DNA of 64,000 nt, from NCBI RefSeq assembly GCF_026343335.1, contig NZ_JAPELX010000001.1:3720001-3784000 (forward strand), read 5' to 3'. Shown here in pieces: positions 8,679 through 16,083 of the stretch; within the stretch, counting starts at the first letter, position 1, and each line of letters starts with the position of its first letter. The stretch comes from Streptomyces sp. NBC_00078. Lineage in GTDB: Bacteria; Actinomycetota; Actinomycetes; Streptomycetales; Streptomycetaceae. Made by a program: the position numbers and the translations under genes. The notes beneath the pieces are model-generated. The model was not told where the DNA came from. It saw only the letters and a program-made list of their open reading frames with translations, and ran no database searches.

Positions 8679-11615
8679 TCACAGCAGCCCGTCCCACATC
8701 TGCTCCAGCAGCACCGACCACCAGCTCTCCGGCGAACCGAGCGCCGCCGGGTCCAGGGAGGCCAGCTGGGCCTGGAAGTCGACGGTCCAGCGGCCCGCCT
8801 GCTCCTGGTTCAGCCCGAACCTGAGGCGCCACATCCGGCCCAGCAGCGCCAGGCACCGCTGGAACTCCGGCAGCCCCGTGTTCACGAACTGCGGCGGCAC
8901 GGGCGCCCCACCGGGACCCGCCTCCACCGGCACGGCCACGATGTTCGCCGTGCCGTACTGCACACAGATCGCCCGGCCGAAGTCACTGCCCATCACGAGG
9001 TACGAGCCCGCGTCCGCGGCCGGCTGCACGCCACGCTCCTGCGCCAGTTCGGCGAGCGTCGGCACCGGCCGCCCCGGCTGGGCCTGCGCCCAGAAGAACG
9101 GACCCATGTCCATCGGCAGCCCCGCCACCACCAGCACCTGCGCCACGACCGGCGGCACCCCCTGCCGGGACACCGCCGCCTGCTCGAACCGGAACACACC
9201 CGGCCCGAACGCCCCGGCCATCTCCTGCGCGATCCCCTCCGGCGGAATCGGCGGCGCGGCCTGCACCGGCGGCAACGGCGCGCGCACCGGCGCCGGGCGC
9301 GCCGGCCCGTCCGCGACCTGGTGCAACTCGCCCTGGTGCGCGATCAGTTGCTGCATGCCCTGCTGCCGGCTCGCGTGATCCGTACCGTACGGCGCGATGC
9401 TCGCGATCCGCGCCTGCGGCCACTGCTCCCGGATCATCCGCGCGCAGTAGGCACCCGGCAGCTCGCACGACTCCAGCTCCGTGTGCAGCTCCAGGACCTG
9501 GTCCGGCGGCACGTTCATGCCCCGCAGCTCGTGGAAGATCTGCCACTCCGGGTGCGGTGTGCCGGGCGCCGACCGCCGGATCAGCTGCTGCTCGGAACCG
9601 TCCTGCGCGCGGTAGCGCAGGACGGCCTGGTAGCCGGGGCCCACCGTCGGCTGCGCCTGCTGCGGGTAGCCGTACGCCGGCTGCTGACCGGGCGGCGGCA
9701 TCGCACCGGGCGGCATGGGCGGCTGGGGCATCGGCGGCTGCGGCATGGGCGGCGCCATACCGGGAGCGCCAGGAGCACCGGGGGCGCCCGGGGGCTGCGG
9801 CGGCGGGGGCGCGCCGGGCCCGCCAACAGGGGGCGCGGCCAGCATGGTCTCCGCATGATGAACAGCGCCTCCGCGCCCGCCCGCGGACCCGCCGGGCACA
9901 CCGGGGGCACTGGGAGGCTGCGGAACGCCGGGGCCACCAGGCGCACCCGGGCCGCCCGGCGGGTTCGGTGCACCGGGGGCTCCGGGGGCTCCGGGGGCTC
10001 CGGGGAACGCCGGGGCGCCCGGAGGCGGCGGGGCGCCTGCCCCCGGGCCCATCCGACCGGGGTCGGCGAGCATCGTGGCGGCATGGTGGACACCGCCGGG
10101 AGGGGTACCCCCTGGCGCGTTGGGCGCACCGGGCGGATGGGGGGCGCCCGGCGGATGCGGCGCACCACCGGGTGCGCCAGGAGCGCCAGGAGCGCCAGGT
10201 GCTCCAGGTGCTCCAGGTGCCTGCGGCGCCCCCGGCATGCCCGGACCCTCGGGTCCGTCGGGACCGAGCGCGGACACGAGCTGCGTGGGAACGTACCCGC
10301 CGGCGCCCGGCCCGGGCGGAGGCGGAGGCGGAGGCGGAGGCGGAGGCGTGCTCCCCGGCCGCACCCCCGGAGCACCGGGGGCGCTCGGCGGGTGCGGCGT
10401 CGTCGCACTCCGGCGCGGCGGGGGCGCCGCCTTGCTCGTCGCGGCGTCGGCGATGTCCCCGGCGTTCGACGCGAGCGGCCGCCCCGGAGCAGCCGGCGAC
10501 TGAGGCGCACCACCGGGCGCCTGCGGGTAGCCGTAGGAAGGCGCGGGCGGCACAGGAGAAGGCGGCGTGGCACCGGATCCGGCGGCGGCCGGCCCCTGCG
10601 GATAACCGTACGACGAAGGCGCAGGCGGCGGGCCACCCGGCACAGGAGCACCCGGCGGCGGCGTGCCCGGCGCGGCGGCACCACTCGCACCCTGCGGATA
10701 CCCGTACGGCGCCCCGCCCTGCCCGGGCGGCGGCGCAGACACCGGCGCACCGCCCGGTGCACCCGGCGCGTTCGACGCCCCGCGCGCTCCCGGCACACCC
10801 GGTGCACCCGATGCACCCGGCTCGTCGACCGCCGGAGCCAACGTCGTGCGCGGCAGCCGGCTGCCGCCCGACATCAGCGCCGTCTTGGCCTCAGGCGGCG
10901 TGTCCTCACCGGACTCGCTCAACGGCGGCGCGAACACGGTCGCGGGCAGCGGTACGGAACGGTCCTCGCCGGCCTCCGCGTTGGTGTCGGTCCCGGCCCA
11001 CGGAGTCGCCCCCGCGGGCACACCAGGAGCCCCCGGCGCCCCGGCGCCACCATCCGCCGGCACCGCACCGCTCCCCCCGGCCTCCGGCCACCCCGCACCG
11101 CCACCGGGCGCAACCGGAGGCGATCCCGCCGGTACCCCCGCCTGCGTCTCGGGCAGCGCTCCACCCCCGGACGCACCCTCACCCGACGAACCGGCCGCGG
11201 CACCCGCCACACCCGCACCGCTCCGCCGATCCGGGATCCCCAACTTGTCCGCCGCCTCCTGCAACCACTCCGGCGGACTCAGCAGGAACGACGTCTGATT
11301 CAGATCCACCCGTGCCGGAGCCGCCGACGCCGGGGCCGGCTCACCGGTCTCGTCCGGGCGGCCGTACTCCTCCTCGTACCGGCGGACGACCTCACCCACC
11401 GGAAGCGACGGCCACAGCGTCGCCTCGCCACTGTCCCGGGCGAGCACCAGCCGCTGCCCGCCCCCGTCCGAACGCGGCCCGTCCGCCCGGTCCTCGGCCC
11501 ACAGCACGAACCCGAGCCCGAACTCCCGCACCCGCACCTCACGATGCTGGTACGAAGGCAGGTCGCCGTTGATCCACTCCTCGGCGCGCTCCTGCGCCTG
11601 CGCGAAAGTCACCAT
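8679..11615 (-). CDS. Multidomain protein: YrhB/Imm35-like, Pro/Gly-rich linker, deaminase-like, SUKH-4
   Basis: The product is about 978 residues. Residues 1-90 ('FAQAQERAEEWING' to 'VRRYEEEYG') resemble the YrhB/Imm35 immunity fold. Residues 90-660 are a low-complexity linker of GAPGAP repeats with YGYPQ motifs and two VHHAxTMLA motifs. Residues 662-750 look like a nucleic acid/nucleotide deaminase of polymorphic toxins, with an H-P-E triad near 688 and C-x6-C near 717-724 (SCELPGAYCA). The last 180 residues match SUKH-4 ('GSYLVMGSDFGRAICVQYG', 'FVNTGLPEFQRCLALL'). There is no signal peptide or membrane segment. The stop of the upstream WHH-SUKH gene overlaps a GTG at 11627, but GGGGGAG is 11 nt from the ATG at 11615, which is preferred. 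The domain calls are by eye; the deaminase activity is inference. Confidence 0.75.
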   Translation of the reverse strand: MVTFAQAQERAEEWINGDLPSYQHREVRVREFGLGFVLWAEDRADGPRSDGGGQRLVLARDSGEATLWPSLPVGEVVRRYEEEYGRPDETGEPAPASAAPARVDLNQTSFLLSPPEWLQEAADKLGIPDRRSGAGVAGAAAGSSGEGASGGGALPETQAGVPAGSPPVAPGGGAGWPEAGGSGAVPADGGAGAPGAPGVPAGATPWAGTDTNAEAGEDRSVPLPATVFAPPLSESGEDTPPEAKTALMSGGSRLPRTTLAPAVDEPGASGAPGVPGARGASNAPGAPGGAPVSAPPPGQGGAPYGYPQGASGAAAPGTPPPGAPVPGGPPPAPSSYGYPQGPAAAGSGATPPSPVPPAPSYGYPQAPGGAPQSPAAPGRPLASNAGDIADAATSKAAPPPRRSATTPHPPSAPGAPGVRPGSTPPPPPPPPPPPGPGAGGYVPTQLVSALGPDGPEGPGMPGAPQAPGAPGAPGAPGAPGAPGGAPHPPGAPHPPGAPNAPGGTPPGGVHHAATMLADPGRMGPGAGAPPPPGAPAFPGAPGAPGAPGAPNPPGGPGAPGGPGVPQPPSAPGVPGGSAGGRGGAVHHAETMLAAPPVGGPGAPPPPQPPGAPGAPGAPGMAPPMPQPPMPQPPMPPGAMPPPGQQPAYGYPQQAQPTVGPGYQAVLRYRAQDGSEQQLIRRSAPGTPHPEWQIFHELRGMNVPPDQVLELHTELESCELPGAYCARMIREQWPQARIASIAPYGTDHASRQQGMQQLIAHQGELHQVADGPARPAPVRAPLPPVQAAPPIPPEGIAQEMAGAFGPGVFRFEQAAVSRQGVPPVVAQVLVVAGLPMDMGPFFWAQAQPGRPVPTLAELAQERGVQPAADAGSYLVMGSDFGRAICVQYGTANIVAVPVEAGPGGAPVPPQFVNTGLPEFQRCLALLGRMWRLRFGLNQEQAGRWTVDFQAQLASLDPAALGSPESWWSVLLEQMWDGLL

Positions 11616-11623
11616 CGCAACGC

Positions 11624-12622
11624 TCACTCCCCCACAGAAGAGACGGAAGAGACAGAAACGGGACGCGCGAACCCGCCGTCCACCATCAGATTCGCCACCG
11701 TCTCCAGCTCCGGCGGATTGCCCGCGAGCCGCGACAGAAACGCGTCGAAGTCCTCACCGCACGGCAGCAGCAACCGCTCCACACGATCCGCCGGCGCCCA
11801 CGACGGATCGACGTCCCGCGCATCGTCGTACGCGCAGAACCACACCGAGCCGATCCGCTCGCCCTTCACCTTCACCGCGAGCAGACCACCCTGAACGAAA
11901 CCGACGCCCAGATAGTCCTTGGTCAGATGGTCGCGCAAGCACTTGTTGACATACACCAGATCATTGACGGCCGCCTCGTCCCGCACCGTGAAGAACGGCT
12001 GGTCGATCAACAGCCCCAGCTCCGCGTCCAGCGCCGCACCCACCGGCGCACAACCGCCCGCCGCCTTCAGAAACGAACGGTACGCACCCGGCAGCCGGTA
12101 GCCGAGATCCTCCTCGACCCCCTGCACCTGCGCCTCCGTCACCGCCACACCCGACTTCGGCAGCCCGAAGTGCGCCGGCCGTGTCTCCTGCAGCGGCCGC
12201 GTACCCCGCTTGCCCTGATCGACGTTCGACACGGCGATCCCGCCGTGATGCCGCAGCAACGCCTTCACCTCGACCGGCACCAGTTCGAGCCGCCGCGAGC
12301 CCAGCACGTGATGCCACGTCCAGCCGTGCGGCGTCGCCACCGCCGGCACCGTGTCCCACAACTCGTGCCCGGAAGCCGCCAGCGCCGCGTTCGCCGACAC
12401 GTAGTCCGTCAGCCGCAGCTCGTCGACACCGAAACCCTCCGGCGGCTCCGCGATCTCCGCGGCGGCACGCGCGTAGGCCGAGAAATCGGGGTAACCACGC
12501 TCATCGATGCGTACCCCTCTCGGGTGACGTGCCGCCCGGACCGGGTCCGGGAAATGCACGTCCTGCCCGGCGTAGGCCGCGTTCGGCGGCGCGGCTTGCT
12601 GCCCGAGCCGACCTGTCGTCAT
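11624..12622 (-). CDS. WHH-family nuclease domain fused to SUKH (SMI1/KNR4) immunity domain
   Basis: This 332-residue protein joins two halves of a toxin-immunity pair. Residues 44-130 carry the WHH branch of the HNH/endonuclease VII superfamily: 'PHGWTWHH' at 98-105, 'LELVPVEV' at 112-119 and 'RHHGG' at 124-128, all expected metal/catalytic positions. Residues 160-305 are a SMI1/KNR4 (SUKH-1) domain ('EEDLGYRLPGAYRSFLKAAGG' start, 'FVQGGLLAVKVKGERIGSVWF' core). There is no secretion signal. The ATG at 12622 is preferred to an earlier in-frame start because GGGGG lies about 9 nt upstream and the preceding 51 residues are not protein-like. It is the first gene of an operon with the deaminase/SUKH-4 gene and divergent from a second deaminase. 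Fusion of an apparently intact nuclease core to its own inhibitor suggests an intracellular, self-restrained enzyme; that is inference. Confidence 0.82.
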   Translation of the reverse strand: MTTGRLGQQAAPPNAAYAGQDVHFPDPVRAARHPRGVRIDERGYPDFSAYARAAAEIAEPPEGFGVDELRLTDYVSANAALAASGHELWDTVPAVATPHGWTWHHVLGSRRLELVPVEVKALLRHHGGIAVSNVDQGKRGTRPLQETRPAHFGLPKSGVAVTEAQVQGVEEDLGYRLPGAYRSFLKAAGGCAPVGAALDAELGLLIDQPFFTVRDEAAVNDLVYVNKCLRDHLTKDYLGVGFVQGGLLAVKVKGERIGSVWFCAYDDARDVDPSWAPADRVERLLLPCGEDFDAFLSRLAGNPPELETVANLMVDGGFARPVSVSSVSSVGE

Positions 12623-13002
12623 GGCGGTTGCCCCCTGCGGCACTCTGGTACGGCGCGCAACGACCGGCCCAAGCCGCCCGTCACGCCCCGTATCGACTGT
12701 CTCGTCCGTCGCAACGTCCGTCTCGCCGACTTCCGTCCCGACCGTCACCGCGCGTGTCACCACGCGCCACCGCATGGGTCACCACGCACCGGCCGCATGG
12801 ATCGCGGTGCCGACAGCCTATGCGGTACGACCGGACGGGTCACCGGGCACCGGTCAGCCGCCCTCCGCTTCCGTGACCAGCCGTCACCCTGCCGTGACAG
12901 CCAGCCCAAACCCGGGCGTGTCGCGCCGCCCCAGCTTCCGCACCAGCCACGGCATTTGGCACTCTGTGACGTCCGGGGGATGCTCGGGAGGGGATGACGA
13001 TC
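12623..13002. other. Divergent promoter region of the toxin/immunity cluster
   Basis: These 380 bp hold no convincing gene. They separate the WHH-SUKH operon from the forward YwqJ-like deaminase and must carry both promoters. TCACCACGC occurs twice about 25 bp apart (near 12755-12790), within a run of GTCACC half-sites. TTGGCA near 12955 with GATGCT 18 bp on is a possible promoter for the forward gene. Confidence 0.45.
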
Positions 13003-13530
13003 ATGAACGTGACGCAGACGGGACCGCACACGGCACCGCACACCGGTACCTCCGGCGATCCTCGCATCGGCTGGAGCGCCGACGAGACTCCGCACGCGCC
13101 CGCCCTCCGGCACCGCCGCGACGGCATACTCCCCACCGTCGCCGCCGCCCTCTCCGTCCGTGGCGCCACCCTCACCGGCACCGCCGCCCGCGGCGAGGAA
13201 GCCCCGCCCCTGCACCCCCTCGTCCAGGACTTCCTGGACACCCTCACCAGCGCACAACGCGACCGCTTCACCGGCCGCTGCGCCGAGACCATCCTCATCT
13301 CCCGCCTCATAGCCACGGCCGACGCCGCCCGCAGCAAGCGCGCCGCCCGCAAGCCCATGACCAACGGCGAGGCCCGCAAAGCCCTCAAGCAGGCCAAACT
13401 CACCGCCCGCCGCATCCGCGAGGACGGCGACCCCCTGCACGGCGGCTTCGCCGCACCCTGCCGCGCCTGCACCGCCCTCAGCGCACACTTCGGCGTCCGC
13501 GTCGTCGACCCCGCGGCGGCAAACGGATAG
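13003..13530 (+). CDS. YwqJ-like deaminase
   Basis: The product is a 175-residue cytidine-deaminase-fold protein of the YwqJ family known from polymorphic toxins. The zinc-binding motifs are GRCAE (Cys93-Ala-Glu95, with Cys in place of the usual His) and PCRAC (Cys153, Cys156), separated by a basic helical segment with many Lys/Arg. A roughly 60-residue disordered His/Thr-rich N-terminus precedes the domain, and there is no secretion signal or trafficking domain. The ATG at 13003 has GGGAGGGG 9 nt upstream; an ATG at 12994 has no room for a ribosome site. It is followed 97 bp later by a SUKH-3 gene, the usual immunity partner class. The substrate (free nucleotide, DNA or RNA) is not predictable. 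Confidence 0.8.
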   Translation: MNVTQTGPHTAPHTGTSGDPRIGWSADETPHAPALRHRRDGILPTVAAALSVRGATLTGTAARGEEAPPLHPLVQDFLDTLTSAQRDRFTGRCAETILISRLIATADAARSKRAARKPMTNGEARKALKQAKLTARRIREDGDPLHGGFAAPCRACTALSAHFGVRVVDPAAANG

Positions 13531-13627
13531 CCGCAGACGGACAACCACGACGGACAAACCCCCACCTGGCACCACATCACGGCCCCGGCCGGGCACAACC
13601 TCGGCGAACTCGACGATCGAAGGGCAG

Positions 13628-14122
13628 ATGCACCCCGACCGCACCTCCACCACGCGCTTCCCCGTACCCGTCGACGCCGCCCTGCGCGCCGCCGGCTGGC
13701 TCCCCGGACGCTGGGACATAAAGCAGGCCGAGATCTGGGCCGACGCCCTGCGCGAGCACGCCTCACCCGCAGGCCACCGCCATGCCGTCTTCCCCGCCGC
13801 GGTCGAGGCCTGGGCCGAATTCGGCGGCCTCCACATCACACCCACAGGTCCCGGCCGCCAGGTCGCCCCCGCCGCCCTGCACCTCGACCCCCTGCACGGC
13901 CTCCACATGGCCCGCACCCTCTGCGACCTCGGCCGCGCCCTCGACACCGAAGTCAGCCCCCTCGGCACCGAGACCGACACCCAGTCCCTGCTCGCCGTCG
14001 ACACCGAAGGCCGCGTCTACGCCCTCGATCACACAGGCGACTGGTACCTCGGCCCCGACATCGACCAGGCCCTCGCCGGCCTCGTCGCGGGCGTCGAACC
14101 GGTACGCCTCACAGCAGGCTGA
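13628..14122 (+). CDS. SUKH-3 family immunity protein
   Basis: This 164-residue single-domain protein has the SUKH-3 pattern: 'ALRAAGWLPGR' near the N-terminus, 'FPAAVEAWAEFGGLHI' in the middle, then 'EVSPLGTETD' and 'LAVDTEGRVYALDHTGDWYLG' towards the end. In polymorphic-toxin loci these proteins bind and neutralise a neighbouring toxin; here the neighbour is the YwqJ-like deaminase, with which it probably forms an operon (97-bp gap, no terminator seen). GAAGGG lies 5 nt before the ATG. It is unrelated in sequence to the SUKH domains fused in the two reverse-strand genes, so this locus holds three different SUKH types. Confidence 0.82.
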   Translation: MHPDRTSTTRFPVPVDAALRAAGWLPGRWDIKQAEIWADALREHASPAGHRHAVFPAAVEAWAEFGGLHITPTGPGRQVAPAALHLDPLHGLHMARTLCDLGRALDTEVSPLGTETDTQSLLAVDTEGRVYALDHTGDWYLGPDIDQALAGLVAGVEPVRLTAG

Positions 14123-14154
14123 ACCGCCCAGAACACCGAGCCGCCAAAACACCG

Positions 14155-14208
14155 AGCACGCCCAGCACGCCCAGCACGCCCAGCACGCCCAGCACGCCCA
14201 GCACGCCC
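14155..14208. repeat. 9-bp tandem repeat, six exact copies
   Basis: AGCACGCCC is repeated six times without mismatch between the SUKH-3 stop and the convergent histidine-kinase stop. It is intergenic, so it is not constrained by coding. It looks like slippage-prone simple sequence; expansion would move the two convergent 3' ends apart. Confidence 0.9.
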
Positions 14209-14212
14209 AGAA

Positions 14213-15517
14213 CTACGCGGCCGGAATCACCGCCGACACCCGAAAACCCCCGGCGTCCGTCGGCCCCGACACGAACACGCCCCCCAGCGCGCTGACCCGC
14301 TCCTTCATCCCCACCAGCCCGTTACCCCCCGAAGGCAGCCGCGCCGACGACGCCGAGGACACCTCCGGCGGCGGCCCGTTCTCCACCTGCATCGCGATCT
14401 CCGACACCCGGTGCGCGAGCCGCACCTGCGTCTTCGCCCCCGCCGCATGCTTGTGAACGTTCGTCAACGCCTCCTGGACGACGCGATACGCGGTCTGCTC
14501 GACCTCCGCCGCATACACCCGCGCATCCCCCTCAACGGACAGATCGACGACCATCCCCGCAGCCGCCGACTGCCCGACCAACTCCTCAAGCTCCGACAGA
14601 CAAGGCCCCTCACCCTCGTCCACGGCCTTCGAAGCCGCCACCGCCGCGGCCACCCCCACCGCCGCCAACGGCACCGCCTGCTCACGCCGCCGGACCCCGT
14701 CCGCACTCCTGAGCACCCCGAGCATCTCCCGCAACTCGGTCAACGCCTGCCGCCCCATGTCCCCCACCAACGCGGCATTCCTCACCGCCTTCTCAGGATC
14801 CTTCCGGGCCACAGCCTGCAACGCGGCAGCATGCACCACCATCAGACTCACCCGATGCGCGACGACGTCGTGCATCTCCCGCGCGATCCGGGTCCGCTCC
14901 TCGTTCCGCGCCCACTCGGCCCGCTCCTCGGCCCGCTCGGCCAGCAACTGCAACTCCCGCTCAAGACTGTCCGCCCGCTCCCGCAGGCTCTCCATCAGCC
15001 GACGCCGCGCCCCCACATACAGCCCCAGCAGCAGAGGCGGCGCCGTCATCCCGATCGCCGTCGTGATCGCGGCGAACGGCACGAACCAGTCACCCAGATC
15101 CCAGGTCCCGCGCGCCATGTCCTGCCGCACCCGCACGAACATCACGATCAGCATGCCGACGAGCGACATCCCCGCCAGCGACGCGATGATCCGCCGGGGC
15201 AACTCCGAGGCGGCCAGCGTGTACAGGCCGACGATGCCCATCAGATAGCCCATCTGGGCCGGAGTGATCGCGATCGAGACAAGCACCACGGCGATCGGCC
15301 ACTGCCGCCGGACGAGCAGCGCGGAGCCCGCCACCACCCCGAACACAACCCCCGCGGCCACCGGGATCCCCGCGTCCCGCGCGAACCGGACCCCCTCGAA
15401 CGCACACTCCACCGCCGACGCCACCGCCAGGCCGACGTCCAACGCGGCACCGCGCCAACTCACCCACCACCACGGCCCTCCCCGGGCCGCGGCATGGTCT
15501 TCCCCCGTCGTGGTCAT
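14213..15517 (-). CDS. Sensor histidine kinase, NarL-type (HisKA_3), no adjacent response regulator
   Basis: The product is 434 residues. Four to five membrane helices fill residues 25-170, with little extracytoplasmic loop between them, so the signal is probably sensed in or at the membrane. A coiled-coil linker (178-205) leads into the HisKA_3 dimerisation domain with phosphoacceptor His216 in 'TRIAREMHDVVAH'. The ATPase domain has the N-box 'VQEALTNVHKHA' and G-box 'GGNGLVGMKERV'. A LuxR-type response regulator normally sits beside such kinases, but none is within 12 kb; the nearest are at 27.9 and 35.1 kb. It is therefore called an orphan kinase in this context. Confidence 0.9.
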   Translation of the reverse strand: MTTTGEDHAAARGGPWWWVSWRGAALDVGLAVASAVECAFEGVRFARDAGIPVAAGVVFGVVAGSALLVRRQWPIAVVLVSIAITPAQMGYLMGIVGLYTLAASELPRRIIASLAGMSLVGMLIVMFVRVRQDMARGTWDLGDWFVPFAAITTAIGMTAPPLLLGLYVGARRRLMESLRERADSLERELQLLAERAEERAEWARNEERTRIAREMHDVVAHRVSLMVVHAAALQAVARKDPEKAVRNAALVGDMGRQALTELREMLGVLRSADGVRRREQAVPLAAVGVAAAVAASKAVDEGEGPCLSELEELVGQSAAAGMVVDLSVEGDARVYAAEVEQTAYRVVQEALTNVHKHAAGAKTQVRLAHRVSEIAMQVENGPPPEVSSASSARLPSGGNGLVGMKERVSALGGVFVSGPTDAGGFRVSAVIPAA

Positions 15518-15590
15518 GCCTCCAGCCTAAGGGCGCCCCCGCCCCGTTTTCCGGTGAGTTTCCGTGGCTGGCCTACACCACAGTCGGTAA

Positions 15591-15869
15591 CCGAACGCGC
15601 ACGAAACCAACCACTTTCCCTCGACCTGCATCCACGAGTCGGCCGACGCGGCCGCAGCCGAGATCTTCTGGGCCGAACTGGTCGGCGTCGACGCCTCGAC
15701 CTTCCAGCGGGTCACCCTCAAGAAGCACAATCCTCGAACGAACCGGAAGAACGCATCGGAGGACTACCGGGGTTGCCTGGTCATCTACGTCGCCAAGGGC
15801 GCCGACCTATACCGTCGCATCGAGGGCTCCTGGTACGGCATAGTGTTAGGTGCCGACTCGACGATCTAA
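15591..15869 (+). pseudogene. C-terminal remnant of homing-endonuclease/HTH-like protein
   Basis: From 15591 to the TAA at 15867 one frame stays open for about 92 codons without a start codon; a stop lies immediately upstream at 15588. The reading 'CIHESADAAAAEIFWAELVG', then 'FQRVTLKKHNPRTNRKN', then 'DYRGCLVIYVAKGADLYRRI' closely recalls the C-terminal part of a streptomycete family (about 200-250 residues) with an N-terminal helix-turn-helix and LAGLIDADG-like region. The N-terminal half is missing. The fragment ends 28 bp before tRNA-Gln. The family assignment is from memory, but the protein-like frame is clear. Confidence 0.6.
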
Positions 15870-15896
15870 CCGAACGTCCGGTTCAGTCGAGTTTGA

Positions 15897-15968
15897 TCCC
15901 CCGTGGTGTAATTGGCAGCACTGTGGCTTTTGGTGCCATCTGTCCGGGTTCAAGTCCTGGCGGGGGAG
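15897..15968 (+). tRNA. tRNA-Gln (anticodon TTG)
   Basis: The acceptor stem TCCCCCG pairs with CGGGGGA. The anticodon stem GTGGC/GCCAT encloses the 7-nt loop TTTTGGT with anticodon TTG at 15930-15932, and the T-arm is CCGGG-TTCAAGT-CCTGG. Length is 72 nt without the CCA, which is not encoded (GCA follows). It reads CAA codons, rare in this GC-rich genome. Confidence 0.95.
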
Positions 15969-15980
15969 CAGCACGCGGTA

Positions 15981-16010
15981 GCGGGCCCTGACAACACCGT
16001 CAGGGCCCGC
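15981..16010 (+). terminator. Hairpin terminator after tRNA-Gln
   Basis: A perfect 12-bp stem (GCGGGCCCTGAC / GTCAGGGCCCGC) with a 6-nt loop starts 12 bp after the tRNA. It separates the tRNA from glmU, whose start is 74 bp further on. Confidence 0.8.
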
Positions 16011-16083
16011 TCCCATGTCCCCCGAGAAACGCCCCGGTATCCTGCGGATGTCCCCACCCACTCCACAGCCGAAGGGCAACCCC

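Noticed and set aside
10060..10420. Mobile or viral collagen-like element
   Set aside because: The GGAGGC/GGTGCC repeats are in frame with the linker of a conserved gene; no transposase or flanking repeats.
8370..11894. 1174-codon forward open frame with Arg-rich repeats
   Set aside because: Antisense shadow of the Pro/Gly-rich deaminase/SUKH-4 gene; the repeats merely mirror the GAP codon runs.
13531..13627. 'TWHH' in a third frame between the YwqJ-like and SUKH-3 genes
   Set aside because: A coincidental Trp-His-His in a frame that reads into Arg/Pro-rich shadow sequence; no surrounding WHH-domain residues.
14155..14208. Possible CRISPR array
   Set aside because: The 9-bp units are directly adjacent with no spacers and no cas genes nearby; simple tandem repeat.
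15897..16010. Integrated element at tRNA-Gln
   Set aside because: No integrase, no duplicated tRNA 3' end and glmU follows at once; only the upstream pseudogene remnant is unusual.
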